The translations under genes were made by a program, and so were the position numbers. Shown in pieces: positions 40,790 through 50,572 of a stretch of DNA of 64,000 nucleotides; position 1 is the first letter of the stretch, and the number at the start of each line of letters is the position of its first letter. The notes under the pieces are model-generated. The model had not been told where the DNA came from, ran no database searches, and saw nothing but the letters and a program-made list of their open reading frames with translations. The stretch comes from Chungangia koreensis (GTDB taxonomy: Bacteria; Bacillota; Bacilli; Bacillales_A; Planococcaceae), in the NCBI RefSeq assembly GCF_042651785.1, contig NZ_JBHSEC010000020.1, positions 246,340-310,339 on the forward strand, read 5' to 3'.

Positions 40790-41878
40790 ATGGCAAAGTC
40801 ATTAATAGAAGTTTTTAAACAAACAACGTATCAGGTCGGTGGTAACGGTAAAAGAAACCTTAAAGTACTCCTGGACTCATTAGAAGGAGTGGATGACTCA
40901 CTCGAAAGTGATATATATGGGAAGGGTCAAATAATAGAAGACTTCCAACGAAAGATGGCCGATCTTTTAGGAAAAGAATCTGCTGTTTTTTTCCCAAGCG
41001 GCACGATGGCTCAACAAATCGCTTTACGCATATGGTGTGACCGAAAAGGTGTAAATAAAGTGGCCTATCACCCACTATCCCATTTGGAAATTCACGAAGA
41101 AGACGGGTTAAAGGAATTACATCATATTGAGACGTTCTATCTTGCAGATTCACACAGAGTGATAGAATTCGATGATGTATTGAAATTGAATGAGGATGTA
41201 GCGTGTATTCTACTTGAGTTACCACAACGGGAGATTGGCGGCCAGTTGCCAAGCTTTGAAACGCTCGAACAAATCTCTAATTATTGTCGTCAAAAAGGTA
41301 TCAAACTCCATTTGGATGGAGCAAGATTATTTGAAGTATTGCCGTTTTATCAAAAAACTGCTGCAGAAGTGTGCAGTCTATTTGATAGCGTGTATATTTC
41401 ATTTTACAAAGGAATCGGCGGCATTGCGGGAGCAATTCTTGCTGGTGAAGATTCATTTACTGAAGAATCTAAGGTATGGAAAAGACGCCACGGTGGCGAT
41501 TTAATCAGTCTTTATCCATACATTATTAGTTCGGACTACTATTACGAAAAACGGAAAGATAAGTTTGAACAGTACTATAAAGAGGCTACTGAGTTAGCAT
41601 CCCTTTATAATTCATGCCATGACGTGTTTACAGTACCACAAGAAATTGTTTCGAATATGTTCCATGTTCATATTAAAAAGCCGAAAGATAGTGTCGAGAA
41701 TGTGCTGATAGGTGTTTATGAGGAGTCTAACATTGGATTGACGGGCTATGTTAAAGAGGTTAACGAGAATGAGTGTTCATATGAAGTAAGCATCGGGGAT
41801 TTATACGAATCAGTACCGAAAGAAGATTTACAGAAAGCATTTGAATTGCTTGATGAAAAACTGAAAAACGTTAATTAA
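40790..41878 (+). CDS. Threonine aldolase-like beta-eliminating lyase (PLP)
   Basis: 362 residues, PLP fold type I. Motifs: DIYGKGQIIEDFQRKMADLL, SAVFFPSGTMAQQIALRIW, GIKLHLDGARLFEVLPFYQK (PLP-binding Asp), PLP Lys in VYISFYKGIGGIAGAILAGE. Low-specificity threonine aldolases split threonine to glycine and acetaldehyde; the Phe/Tyr next to the Lys is unusual but within the family. RBS AGGGGAT before ATG 40790. Single gene. Confidence 0.8.
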   Translation: MAKSLIEVFKQTTYQVGGNGKRNLKVLLDSLEGVDDSLESDIYGKGQIIEDFQRKMADLLGKESAVFFPSGTMAQQIALRIWCDRKGVNKVAYHPLSHLEIHEEDGLKELHHIETFYLADSHRVIEFDDVLKLNEDVACILLELPQREIGGQLPSFETLEQISNYCRQKGIKLHLDGARLFEVLPFYQKTAAEVCSLFDSVYISFYKGIGGIAGAILAGEDSFTEESKVWKRRHGGDLISLYPYIISSDYYYEKRKDKFEQYYKEATELASLYNSCHDVFTVPQEIVSNMFHVHIKKPKDSVENVLIGVYEESNIGLTGYVKEVNENECSYEVSIGDLYESVPKEDLQKAFELLDEKLKNVN

Positions 41879-41940
41879 GTAAAAGAGTTAGAAAATCTTA
41901 GATCGATTTTCTAACTCTCTTCTTTTAGCATGCATCTAAA

Positions 41941-43131
41941 TTATTCCTGCTCAACCTTCGACTTTTCAACTAATGCTTCCGGAATCATGTGGAAACCTTC
42001 AATGACCGTATTTTCCTCCAACTCGATCACTAAGCATAGTTTTCCATTCAACATGACTTGACGAACGTATCGCAAGTCTTGTGGACTTACCGCAATATCC
42101 GCTAATTTCGTCTTGATTTTGATGGACTTCGATGTAGGTTTTGGTATGATGTTACTCGCTTTCAACTCGTATTGGGAATCATCCAACACAGTCTTGAATG
42201 CGAATTCTACCTTTTCCGTATCCACATCCTGTACACCACTGCTTTTTAAGACCTTCTCTACATCTTTATAGTCCAGTTTCGGTATTTCTTCTTCCTCATT
42301 TTCTTCAATCACACGATTAATCTCATCATACATGTTGGAGAGAGTCGATGTACTTAGTTGATCTCCTGCCACTTTTTTCACAATTTCCTCGAAGATGATC
42401 TTATCGTCTTGGGCAGTCATCGTTTCCTCAGCATTCAATACGTCTAAAATAAAATGATCGTCCAATTCATATTTTTTCCCCGCTGCATATAGCACGTGAT
42501 TCACATCGGCATAATGATCAGTGAAGCAGGGGAATAAGAAACCATTGATTGGCGCTTTTAAATTGATGATTGGATCGACGACGATATTATATTTGAATCC
42601 TTTTTCCGCATAATCGAAGAGTAATTCTTTTCTCGGTTCTTGGGTTTTGTTGACACTGCAAAGAATAAAGGAATGAGAATACACGGAATCCATTTCACTT
42701 ACTTCAGCCTCGTCATTCCTTGATTTTACTGGTTTCCGATATTCTCCCCGGACAAATGTAATGACAACATCCATCTCATATTGCTTGTCCTTCATCATCT
42801 TCTCAACCATCCGGAGCATTTGCGCTTTCCAGTCTTCTGTATCGCTTGCCAATAATCCTTGATGGAGAATGAGTTGGCTGCTATTTTCCACATCACGCTG
42901 GAACTTCAATTCAAATAACTTTTCGTCCAATTGTCCAGTTAGGACACTTTTGAAGCTATCGATGAATAACTCCTGCTGTTCCTTTTCCAGCATTTCAAAC
43001 GGAATGCTTTCATGATGGTAAATGACGTCAGACTCCTTCACGATATACACATAAAAGACGTCCTGTATTTTTAATAATTCTGTATCTACTTTGAATTGTT
43101 TGCGGAAATTCGCAATGTCTTTTTTATTCAC
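41941..43131 (-). CDS. DUF4317 domain protein
   Basis: 396 residues, full-length DUF4317: NKKDIANFRKQFKVDTELLK, YVYIVKESDVIYHHESIPFE, QYEMDVVITFVRGEYRKP, VYSHSFILCSVNKT and PINGFLFPCFTDHYADVNHV. Soluble, no signal. Function unknown; common in Firmicutes as a single gene. RBS AGGAG before ATG 43131. Confidence 0.78.
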   Translation of the reverse strand: MNKKDIANFRKQFKVDTELLKIQDVFYVYIVKESDVIYHHESIPFEMLEKEQQELFIDSFKSVLTGQLDEKLFELKFQRDVENSSQLILHQGLLASDTEDWKAQMLRMVEKMMKDKQYEMDVVITFVRGEYRKPVKSRNDEAEVSEMDSVYSHSFILCSVNKTQEPRKELLFDYAEKGFKYNIVVDPIINLKAPINGFLFPCFTDHYADVNHVLYAAGKKYELDDHFILDVLNAEETMTAQDDKIIFEEIVKKVAGDQLSTSTLSNMYDEINRVIEENEEEEIPKLDYKDVEKVLKSSGVQDVDTEKVEFAFKTVLDDSQYELKASNIIPKPTSKSIKIKTKLADIAVSPQDLRYVRQVMLNGKLCLVIELEENTVIEGFHMIPEALVEKSKVEQE

Positions 43132-43249
43132 TGATGTCCACTCCTAAGCTGAAAGTAACTACTATTCTTTCGTTCACACATTCTTTCATTTTAACATAGA
43201 TGCCAGTTCCTTCTTGCCTCGTATTTTCGATCCTCTATTCCCGCTCCGC

Positions 43250-43294
43250 AAAAACGCTCCTCTCCACGTTTTGTGGGAGGAGCGTTTTATTTTT
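43250..43294 (-). terminator. Terminator of the P-loop kinase-like gene
   Basis: AAAACGCTCCTCCCAC and GTGGAGAGGAGCGTTTT arms, strong stem with T5 on the minus strand. Confidence 0.88.
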
Positions 43295-44120
43295 AATCTA
43301 ATATTTTCTTTAAGGTTTCTTTAATGCCATTCATATTAAAAGCAGAATTATTGATTCTTAATTTTTCCATCGGTAACTGTTCGAAAATCCGATTTTCTAA
43401 ATCACTTCGGGTTTGTAGTACGCTGAGCGTTCCTTCATACCCTTCCGCTCCGATTGTTTTTCCATACCCTTGGTTATTATAGTAGTTTACAAAACCTTCC
43501 GCCCATTCCTTCGGCCGTTCATGAAATGCTTTCGTGAAAGACTTTCGGATGTCGTCTTGTTCAACGTATATGAGTAAAGGATCCAAGCGCTCAATGATTT
43601 TCGCCAGGCGTTCTACATATGAAGTGATCACTTCCTCAGTTGCATCATACTTAATCAAACCAATCGTGACTGGGTTTTGAATGAAACAGCATTCGAAGAT
43701 ATAAAGGGCATCTTCGACCATTGCCTGATCAACGAAACGTTCATAACTGTCTACCATCAGTTCCATATGTAAATCCAATGGAAGTTCGTAAATATCACGA
43801 GGAAGTAATTCATCACGGACCAACTCAAATTGATCTCCAATATCTTGCTTCAAATGTGCCCATCTTACAATCATTCCGTCTGGCCTTTCTTCTGCATGTT
43901 GTTCAATCTGACGCGCGAGTGAGGAGTATTGACCGATGAAGTGTTCAAACTCCTTACTCGTAAAGTATGAAACTGCATCATAATCAGCAGGATGCCGAGT
44001 ATTCCCTTCTAAAAATAGGCGAACATCATAATCCTTCTCTTTGTATTGATCGGCTATTAATTGGGCAGTCGTTGTTTTTCCCGAGCCAGGCAGTCCTTCT
44101 ACTAAAATCAGCTTTCTCAT
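43293..44120 (-). CDS. P-loop kinase-like protein
   Basis: 275 residues. Walker A LILVEGLPGSGKTTTAQLIA at the N terminus; a Walker B-like ALYIFECCFIQNPVTIGLI, and a second nucleotide-handling region RLDPLLIYVEQDDIRKSF. Resembles adenylylsulfate/thymidylate-kinase-like NTPases of unknown substrate. Cytoplasmic. Single gene with its own terminator. Confidence 0.72.
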   Translation of the reverse strand: MRKLILVEGLPGSGKTTTAQLIADQYKEKDYDVRLFLEGNTRHPADYDAVSYFTSKEFEHFIGQYSSLARQIEQHAEERPDGMIVRWAHLKQDIGDQFELVRDELLPRDIYELPLDLHMELMVDSYERFVDQAMVEDALYIFECCFIQNPVTIGLIKYDATEEVITSYVERLAKIIERLDPLLIYVEQDDIRKSFTKAFHERPKEWAEGFVNYYNNQGYGKTIGAEGYEGTLSVLQTRSDLENRIFEQLPMEKLRINNSAFNMNGIKETLKKILD

Positions 44121-44194
44121 TCTATTATTCCCCCATCCACCCCATTGGAATGATTACCGATTTATTTTACTTCAACAGTTATTAGATAGGAAGA

Positions 44195-44287
44195 ACATTC
44201 TTTAGGGAGGTGCAAAAGATTGCTCCGGAACCGCAAAAGATGAGTTTGCACCTGCAAAAGAAATTTTAAAGTCCAGATGAGTTCACA
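44195..44287 (+). repeat. Short 21-nt periodic repeat
   Basis: The octamer GCAAAAGA recurs at exact 21-base steps (about 44212, 44233, 44254), followed by variable 13-mers; GGTGCAAA and TTTGCACC also pair. Same period as the block at 6962-7400 but a different core. No gene here despite an AGGGAGG upstream. Confidence 0.55.
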
Positions 44288-44332
44288 CAAAAAAAGAAAT
44301 CAGCCTCGCTCACAAGCAAAACTGATTTCCTA
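44288..44332 (-). terminator. Terminator of the M14 carboxypeptidase gene
   Basis: Minus strand: GAAATCAGTTTTGC and GCGAGGCTGATTTC arms, then T7. Confidence 0.85.
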
Positions 44333-44341
44333 AAAATTCCA

Positions 44342-46756
44342 TTATCGTGCATTGGCTTCTTGGGCTGACAATAAACCTATCGTTTTATTCTGAGCCCAAA
44401 CCCGATCCCAGTAACTGATCGGCACCGGTTTTTCACCTACGAATGGTGCAATTTCCACCGTGATGCCTGGCATTTTATATGTCTGAATGAACCAATCCGT
44501 TGAAGTTCCTGACCCTTTGTCATTCAATGGTGCCATAACTTTATAACCCGTTACACCGCTGATTTTGGTAGCCAAAGCACGGTCCCGTTTAGCTGCTGAA
44601 GCTCCTTGGTTATGTGACCAATAAATGATTTGTCCGGAAGAGTGGTAGGAAATATAAGACTTAAAAGTATGTTCGGAAACGAAATTACGGAAAGCTTTCG
44701 ATTCCCGTTCCGAAAACACAAAAGGTCCTTTATAATTTTTATAGGCTGGACCATTTGTTGTATCTTCGTATCGCCAGCCACCTTCAAAGTTTCGATTTAA
44801 GTCCACTCCCCGAATATTCGCTTTCCACCGTGCAAAATTGGTGCTGTTATTGATTTTCCGAACGGAGCTGCCGCTTTTCACTGCATTTGGTCCGCCTTGT
44901 ACCAATGTGACCCCATCCGGATTCATCATCGGAATGAACCAAATTTTTGTTTGGTCTAACAATCTCTTTACATTGTAGGACCCGAACTTCGAACTGCGTA
45001 CATAATGGTATGAATACTGATCGATCATCTCCAGGAGGACATTGGTCGTCATATGCTCCCTGGCATGCATCGAGGCATCCATTAAGATTTCTTTCTTCCC
45101 GTTTCCTAATCGCAAAGCATAGATTGCCCGGCCTTCCGTTGATGTATCAATTTGGACTAACTCGGTGAATTCGGGATACAACATCGAAATCACTTTTAAA
45201 TGGTATGACATTTCTTTATGCGTAATACTCTTTTTCGGTGAAACTAAATCACTGTGAATAAATTCACTTAAGTTGACCCTTCCTGTTCCACCTGCAAATT
45301 CGATCAAACCTGCTTGACCGTCGATATTTAGCAGTGTTACATCCTGCCCCTTTTTCAAAGTCCCGACAAGTTGGTCGCTTGCTGTTTTAATCGTTGCATC
45401 TTTCTCTGCTATTAACCGTGTTGGAAAAACCGCTTTAATAAGCTTACCAAGTGATACTGTTTTTGTTGTTTCTAAAGCTGAAGTTTGATCGAAAAAGTAG
45501 CTTTTGCCGTTTGCTGAAATAACTCTATATTGACCTGAAGCTCCATTAGGCTTGACCACTGCATTCGCTTTCAATGTACCAATTTGATTATATGTACTTC
45601 CGGATTTGATCAATAACGGTGTATCCGTATGTATGATCAAGTTACTTTTGCTATTAGGTGCAGCTTGATTAATCGGAATATAGCCAATACCAGCAGCTGT
45701 TTCTACCACATAAAAACCGTTTTCCACACGCAAAACTTCAACATTTGTTTGGCGTAAACCTTTCATCAATACTCTGCCATGAGGTTCACTCAATATCGTA
45801 AAATCGTTCGTTGTACGGACCGCACCGATTGCTTCTCCCACGTCTGAAACAGGTCGTTCCGTTTGTATAGTTCCTTGATTCGAAAAAATATAGTATTTTT
45901 CGCCGGCAATACGAATTACGAGTATTCCTTCGTCTTCTATACTATTGAAAATAACTGGACGCTCACCATCTTGCCAAGTTCCAATGACATTTTTCATATT
46001 TCGGGAACTATAGAGTGGAGTCCCTGAGGCAATCGTAATCGTATTGGATCCTGCAGGATCGAAGGCTGGCAAAGATGGAGTCTCTTCCTCTGTCCCATTT
46101 TGATGATATTTTTCAATTGTTCTATGTAAAAATGCAACAAACTGTCCACGCGTGATCGTACCAGACGGATTAAACACTTCCACATTCGTCAAATCTGCAT
46201 AGTCTAAGGCGATAATCGCTTCCTTCTGTTCAACGCCACCCGCTTTGTCCAAATCTTTCACGGTCGGCTGGAAGTTAGCAGCCTTATATTCTTGGATTAA
46301 GTCATTTCCATAGACTGATTTAATAGAACGAACTAATACTAACGCCATATGTTTACGCTGCATTGTTCCCGAACCGTCCAAATACCCTTCAGATCCTAAG
46401 AAAATACTCTCTTCCTGGACTAAAGCGGCCAGATTAGCTAATTCAACATCGTTTTTTAGATCTACATCTTCAAAACGACGTTCGGTTGCAGCATCCTCCG
46501 GAACCATGTAGCCGTTATATTGCAGCCATCTTCCCAAAAACTTTACGACTTGGCTTCTTGAAACCGGAGTATTCGGTCGGAAAGTGCCATCTTCATACCC
46601 CTTAATAATGTCCTTTTCGACGAGGGAATGGACTGCTTCCGTTTGTTCTTCACCCTTCAAATCTGAAAAGTGACTGGCCTCTGTTGGAGCTGCACCGATT
46701 GATAACATTAGTAATAAAGCAATCATGACTGTCAATGTTGCTCTCAAATTCTTCAA
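44342..46756 (-). CDS. S-layer-homology M14 zinc carboxypeptidase
   Basis: 804 residues. Signal peptide (1-28, LLLMLSIGAAPTEASHFSD). Three SLH motifs follow (about 27-215: IIKGYEDGTFRPNTPVSRSQ; LDGSGTMQRKHMALVLVRSI; NPSGTITRGQFVAFLHRTI), anchoring it to cell-wall secondary polymers. Two to three SH3-like beta modules (about 235-505) come next. The C-terminal peptidase M14 domain (about 510-800) has zinc ligands in MDASMHAREHMTTN, His in SYISYHSSGQ, and catalytic Glu in MPGITVEIAP. Probably trims cell-wall peptides or extracellular proteins at the surface. ATG 46756 has GGGGGAAAT upstream. Confidence 0.88.
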   Translation of the reverse strand: MKNLRATLTVMIALLLMLSIGAAPTEASHFSDLKGEEQTEAVHSLVEKDIIKGYEDGTFRPNTPVSRSQVVKFLGRWLQYNGYMVPEDAATERRFEDVDLKNDVELANLAALVQEESIFLGSEGYLDGSGTMQRKHMALVLVRSIKSVYGNDLIQEYKAANFQPTVKDLDKAGGVEQKEAIIALDYADLTNVEVFNPSGTITRGQFVAFLHRTIEKYHQNGTEEETPSLPAFDPAGSNTITIASGTPLYSSRNMKNVIGTWQDGERPVIFNSIEDEGILVIRIAGEKYYIFSNQGTIQTERPVSDVGEAIGAVRTTNDFTILSEPHGRVLMKGLRQTNVEVLRVENGFYVVETAAGIGYIPINQAAPNSKSNLIIHTDTPLLIKSGSTYNQIGTLKANAVVKPNGASGQYRVISANGKSYFFDQTSALETTKTVSLGKLIKAVFPTRLIAEKDATIKTASDQLVGTLKKGQDVTLLNIDGQAGLIEFAGGTGRVNLSEFIHSDLVSPKKSITHKEMSYHLKVISMLYPEFTELVQIDTSTEGRAIYALRLGNGKKEILMDASMHAREHMTTNVLLEMIDQYSYHYVRSSKFGSYNVKRLLDQTKIWFIPMMNPDGVTLVQGGPNAVKSGSSVRKINNSTNFARWKANIRGVDLNRNFEGGWRYEDTTNGPAYKNYKGPFVFSERESKAFRNFVSEHTFKSYISYHSSGQIIYWSHNQGASAAKRDRALATKISGVTGYKVMAPLNDKGSGTSTDWFIQTYKMPGITVEIAPFVGEKPVPISYWDRVWAQNKTIGLLSAQEANAR

Positions 46757-46870
46757 TGTTTACATTTCCCCCATTCTGAGTATTGAGTTCTTCAATTGAG
46801 GTATTACTACTGGTATGTATACTCCTCTAAGAGATTATAAGAATAGTATGACAAAAATTTCACAAAATAA

Positions 46871-46900
46871 ATAGGGTCCTCCGATATGGGGAACCCTTAT
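46871..46900 (-). terminator. Terminator of uvsE
   Basis: Minus strand: AGGGTTCCCC and GGAGGACCCT arms around ATATC, then ATTTATTTTG. Confidence 0.7.
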
Positions 46901-46932
46901 AAGATAAAAGTATCATATTGTTTGTCCAACAC

Positions 46933-47904
46933 CTATGCCTCGATCGTCCCGCCCTTAATCCTTTTAAAACCACGAGCTTTACCTACCTCTTCGACGATTT
47001 TCAAGGCCGCTTGGTCCTTCATTTTCGATTCAATCATGATATCAGCAGATTGGCCATAGGCCTTTAATGCTTTTATGAAAGGCATCGCAAAATCGATATC
47101 GACGTAATCCGCATGCGCCCGTATCAATTTCTCGGACTTAGGGGAGGATAAATGGAATTTAGGAACTAATCCCGTCCTCTCCCACGTTGCAAAAATCCGT
47201 GGCAATAAGTCTTCAAACTCCGTATCCACAGAATTTGCCCAATGATGATGATAATCGAATACAAAAGGGGTGCCATGACGTTCACAAACTCTCAACGTTT
47301 CCTCAGCTGTGTAAGTCCGATCATCATTCTCCAACGTCATTCTCATCCGGATATTCTGATCGAGCTTCGGAAAATTATGGTCGAAACGTTCGATGGCAGC
47401 TTCCTTATTGCCATATGCACCCCCAACATGAATATTCATGGTACTGTCCTCATGGAGACCCATCGCTTCTAACATCCGATAATGATACGTCAAATCGATA
47501 ATAGCATTAGCGGTTATATGTTTTTGGGGGCTTGTAAATAACGTGTACTGTCCAGGATGGAAACTGACCCGTAACTTATGTTTTTTGACCAATGTGCCGA
47601 TTTCTAAAAATAATTCTCTGAAAGGATCGATATATTCCCACTCAACTTCCGGATGGGCGGCTAACGGAATGAGTGAGGATGACATGCGATACACTTCAAT
47701 TTCATGTGCGATGTTATAATGTAAAATTCGTATGGTATTTCTTAAATTTTGTTCCGTTAGTTCATAGAGCTTTTCCAATCTGCATTCTTCATTTAACTTC
47801 TTCCAATTTGTAAATGTACATGTTCTGGAAGGAGATGCTTCCCAAAGTGCGAGAGCCATTGAGACATAGCCAAATCTGAGTATCATCTTTTCACTCCAAA
47901 CCAT
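46933..47904 (-). CDS. uvsE: UV DNA damage endonuclease
   Basis: 323 residues, TIM-barrel UvdE. It nicks DNA 5' to pyrimidine dimers and other lesions, an alternative to nucleotide excision repair. Motifs: RFGYVSMALALWEASPSRTC, RNTIRILHYNIAHEIEVYRM, LRVSFHPGQYTLFTSPQKHI, NIHVGGAYGNKEAAIERF, MTLENDDRTYTAEETLRVCE and FVFDYHHHWAN, which carry the metal-binding His and Glu. In B. subtilis the orthologue is expressed in sporulation; no such signal is read here. Confidence 0.9.
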   Translation of the reverse strand: MVWSEKMILRFGYVSMALALWEASPSRTCTFTNWKKLNEECRLEKLYELTEQNLRNTIRILHYNIAHEIEVYRMSSSLIPLAAHPEVEWEYIDPFRELFLEIGTLVKKHKLRVSFHPGQYTLFTSPQKHITANAIIDLTYHYRMLEAMGLHEDSTMNIHVGGAYGNKEAAIERFDHNFPKLDQNIRMRMTLENDDRTYTAEETLRVCERHGTPFVFDYHHHWANSVDTEFEDLLPRIFATWERTGLVPKFHLSSPKSEKLIRAHADYVDIDFAMPFIKALKAYGQSADIMIESKMKDQAALKIVEEVGKARGFKRIKGGTIEA

Positions 47905-48013
47905 GATTTAACATGCAAATAGTGTTTGTGTTCTAAAATGATTCATACACAAATCGCGATATGATTACTTTTTCCCTGACTGCAACTAAATAGTCATTAT
48001 TCCTAAATGGGAT

Positions 48014-48042
48014 TAAAAAAAGCCAAGACAAATGTCTCAGCT
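48014..48042 (-). terminator. Terminator of the micro-transcription unit
   Basis: Minus strand: AGCTGAGACA and TGTCTTGGCT arms, then T7. The stop codon of the 24-residue ORF lies in the 5' arm. Confidence 0.8.
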
Positions 48043-48111
48043 CTTCGCGTTTATATTAATAAAAGCATTGATAATGGTGCGCTTATATGGTAAATTTATA
48101 TAGATATGCAC
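48037..48111 (-). CDS. 24-residue peptide ORF in a compact transcription unit
   Basis: GTG 48111 follows GTGAGG and encodes MHIYINLPYKRTIINAFINI then NAKS; the TGA lies within the terminator stem. It has its own near-consensus promoter (48147-48176) and a strong terminator, for a transcript of roughly 125 bases. Peptide is basic and moderately hydrophobic. It may be a micropeptide gene, a toxin-like peptide or a dual-function small RNA. No family recognised. Confidence 0.5.
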   Translation of the reverse strand: MHIYINLPYKRTIINAFININAKS

Positions 48112-48146
48112 TGTTATTTCCTCACCACATACTATTCCCTATTTTA

Positions 48147-48176
48147 ATTATACAGTGCAATCCATATGCAAGTCAA
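48147..48176 (-). promoter_or_regulatory. Sigma-A promoter of the micro-transcription unit
   Basis: On the minus strand TTGACT (48171-48176), 18-base spacer, TATAAT (48147-48152): the closest-to-consensus promoter seen in the window. Confidence 0.75.
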
Positions 48177-48208
48177 CCTTTTTACAAAATTATTTAGGAG
48201 GGGTTGCT

Positions 48209-50533
48209 TTGAACAAGGAATTTGAGTTAGAGCAAAGACGTGTTGGTGCTGTATTGGAGGCGATCCAACAGGAAATCGGCAAATTAGAAAAAGAAACGTC
48301 GATGCGCAAAAACGAAGTCGTAACCATCCGCAAACATTTTTGGGATGAGGTCAGGGTGAATACAGATACCTTCGATGATTATCTTGAGACCATCATCGGT
48401 TTGAGGCAAGAGGCCCAGGCTTTGTCAGTTAGCCAAAGTACTCATCGGCATGCGTCCAAACGTTTGTCCACGCTTCGTCGAATGAAGGAAATCCCCTACT
48501 TTGGACGAATCGACTTTACGGAAGATGGTTCTACAACACAGGAACAAGTCTATATTGGCATCTCTTCTCTTCGAGATCCACATAATGAAGATTTTCTCAT
48601 TTACGACTGGCGGGCTCCAATTTCAAGTGTCTACTATGATTTCCAGCCTGGTCCGGCAAATTATACAACTCCCATGGGCGTCATCCAAGGGACTTTAGAG
48701 AAGAAAATGCAATATTTAATCCGGCACGGAGTTCTTCAATCGATGTTCGATACGAGTCTCACGATCGGAGACGAAATCCTACAACAAGTCTTAGGTAAAG
48801 GCACCGACAAACAGATGCACAGTATCGTAGCTACGATTCAACAAGAACAAAACCGGATTATCCGTCACGATCGCGGCAGATTACTCGTCGTTCAAGGTGC
48901 TGCAGGAAGCGGGAAAACATCGGCAGCCATGCAGCGAATCGCTTATTTACTATACAAATACCGTGACCGACTCAAGGCGGATCAAATCATCCTTTTTTCC
49001 CCTAATACGATGTTTAGCCAATATGTCTCGAATGTGCTGCCGGAACTCGGTGAGGAAAATATGGAACAGGCCACCTTCCAGGAATATTTGGATCATCGCT
49101 TAAGCAGAGATTTTCAAATTGAGAATCCATACGATCAATTGGAGTATGTATTATCTAAAACAGATTCCCCTTCTTATCAAGCACGGCTTGAAAGTATCCG
49201 ATTTAAAGCATCCACTCGTTTTGCTGATGCCATTCATACCTATCGGCAGTCTTTAGAAACTTCGGGAATGCTGTTTAAAGATATTACTTTCAAAGGGAAA
49301 CCGATCGTTACAGCCCAACAAATTGAAGAGCAATTCTACAATCATGACACCGATCTCAAATTTTATAATCGACTTGAAAGTCTGAAGGATTGGCTGCTTA
49401 AAGAAATCAATGAACTCCAAAGAAACGAAAGGTCAAAACAATGGGTTCAGGATGAGATTGAGCTGCTCAGTGACGAACAATATTATAAGGCGCGAAACTT
49501 CTTAGCGAAAAAACGAGGTTACAGTCGGGAGTCGGTTGCTGACTACGAAATCGAACCAAAAGCACTTGCCAATCTGATTGTTCAACAAAGATTGAAGTCT
49601 GTAAGAAAACGAATCCGCTCGTTGGAATTCATCGATTTGAAGGGCATATACAAACAGCTCTTTTTGAATAAATGGAGTGAAGAAGACCTTCCGAAAAACT
49701 GGCCAGCCATTTGTCAATTGACCGTGGAACAGTTAGAGGTCAATAAACTACTCTATGAAGATGCCACTCCCTTCTTACTGCTGCAAGAACTTATTTTAGG
49801 CTTCCAAACGAACAATTCCATTAAACACATTGTCATCGATGAGGCTCAGGATTATTCTCCATTCCAATTTGAGTTTCTAAAGCGTTTGTTCCCAATGGCA
49901 AGAATGACCGTTTTAGGCGATTTCAATCAGGCCATTTTTGCTCATGCGAGTGAACGCGTTGATTTTCATACACTGACGAATCTTTACGGACCGGAGGAGT
50001 CGGAGTTCATTCAAATTTCGAGGAGTTACCGTTCAACTAAACCAATTATTGAATTTACACGTAGTCTCGTTCCGAACGGAGAAAGCATTATTCCCTTTGA
50101 ACGTGATGGAGAGCCGCCACTTCTGAAACGGGTCGGTGATTATGAAGAACTGCACAGTCAGATCGCTTCAAAAGTATCGGATTTACAAAGTCGTGGTTTC
50201 AACACCATTGCGATTATCTGTAAATCCGCTGAAGAAAGCAGACGTGCGTATGAGTCGTTAAACATTGACGATCTCAAACTTATTAAAAGTGGCTCCAGTG
50301 AATATGAACAAGGCATCGTAGTAATCCCATCATATTTATCTAAAGGAATCGAATTTGACGCTGTCATCATCTATGATGCATCGGCGAACGTATACGGAGA
50401 TGAAAGTTTGAGGAGAATCTTCTATACCGCTTGTACAAGAGCGATGCATGAGCTGCATCTCTTTAGCGTAGGTGTACCGACTCCATTATTACGCGATGCA
50501 ATAAGAGAAGTTTTTATTAAGAATCAAGAATAG
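48209..50533 (+). CDS. helD: RNA polymerase recycling ATPase HelD (UvrD-like helicase)
   Basis: 774 residues from TTG 48209 (RBS AGGAGGGG), exactly the length of B. subtilis HelD. It removes stalled RNA polymerase from DNA. N-terminal coiled coil (about 1-80, EAIQQEIGKLEKETSMRKNE), Walker A VVQGAAGSGKTSAAMQRIAY, Walker B IKHIVIDEAQDYSPFQFEF, motif III MTVLGDFNQAIFAH, motif VI FYTACTRAMHELHLF. Earlier in-frame codons from 48155 lack a ribosome binding site. Divergent from the micro-transcription unit. Confidence 0.93.
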   Translation: MNKEFELEQRRVGAVLEAIQQEIGKLEKETSMRKNEVVTIRKHFWDEVRVNTDTFDDYLETIIGLRQEAQALSVSQSTHRHASKRLSTLRRMKEIPYFGRIDFTEDGSTTQEQVYIGISSLRDPHNEDFLIYDWRAPISSVYYDFQPGPANYTTPMGVIQGTLEKKMQYLIRHGVLQSMFDTSLTIGDEILQQVLGKGTDKQMHSIVATIQQEQNRIIRHDRGRLLVVQGAAGSGKTSAAMQRIAYLLYKYRDRLKADQIILFSPNTMFSQYVSNVLPELGEENMEQATFQEYLDHRLSRDFQIENPYDQLEYVLSKTDSPSYQARLESIRFKASTRFADAIHTYRQSLETSGMLFKDITFKGKPIVTAQQIEEQFYNHDTDLKFYNRLESLKDWLLKEINELQRNERSKQWVQDEIELLSDEQYYKARNFLAKKRGYSRESVADYEIEPKALANLIVQQRLKSVRKRIRSLEFIDLKGIYKQLFLNKWSEEDLPKNWPAICQLTVEQLEVNKLLYEDATPFLLLQELILGFQTNNSIKHIVIDEAQDYSPFQFEFLKRLFPMARMTVLGDFNQAIFAHASERVDFHTLTNLYGPEESEFIQISRSYRSTKPIIEFTRSLVPNGESIIPFERDGEPPLLKRVGDYEELHSQIASKVSDLQSRGFNTIAIICKSAEESRRAYESLNIDDLKLIKSGSSEYEQGIVVIPSYLSKGIEFDAVIIYDASANVYGDESLRRIFYTACTRAMHELHLFSVGVPTPLLRDAIREVFIKNQE

Positions 50534-50572
50534 GCTTCGTAAAATGCCTTCTTTTCCTGTTAGTCGAATAAT

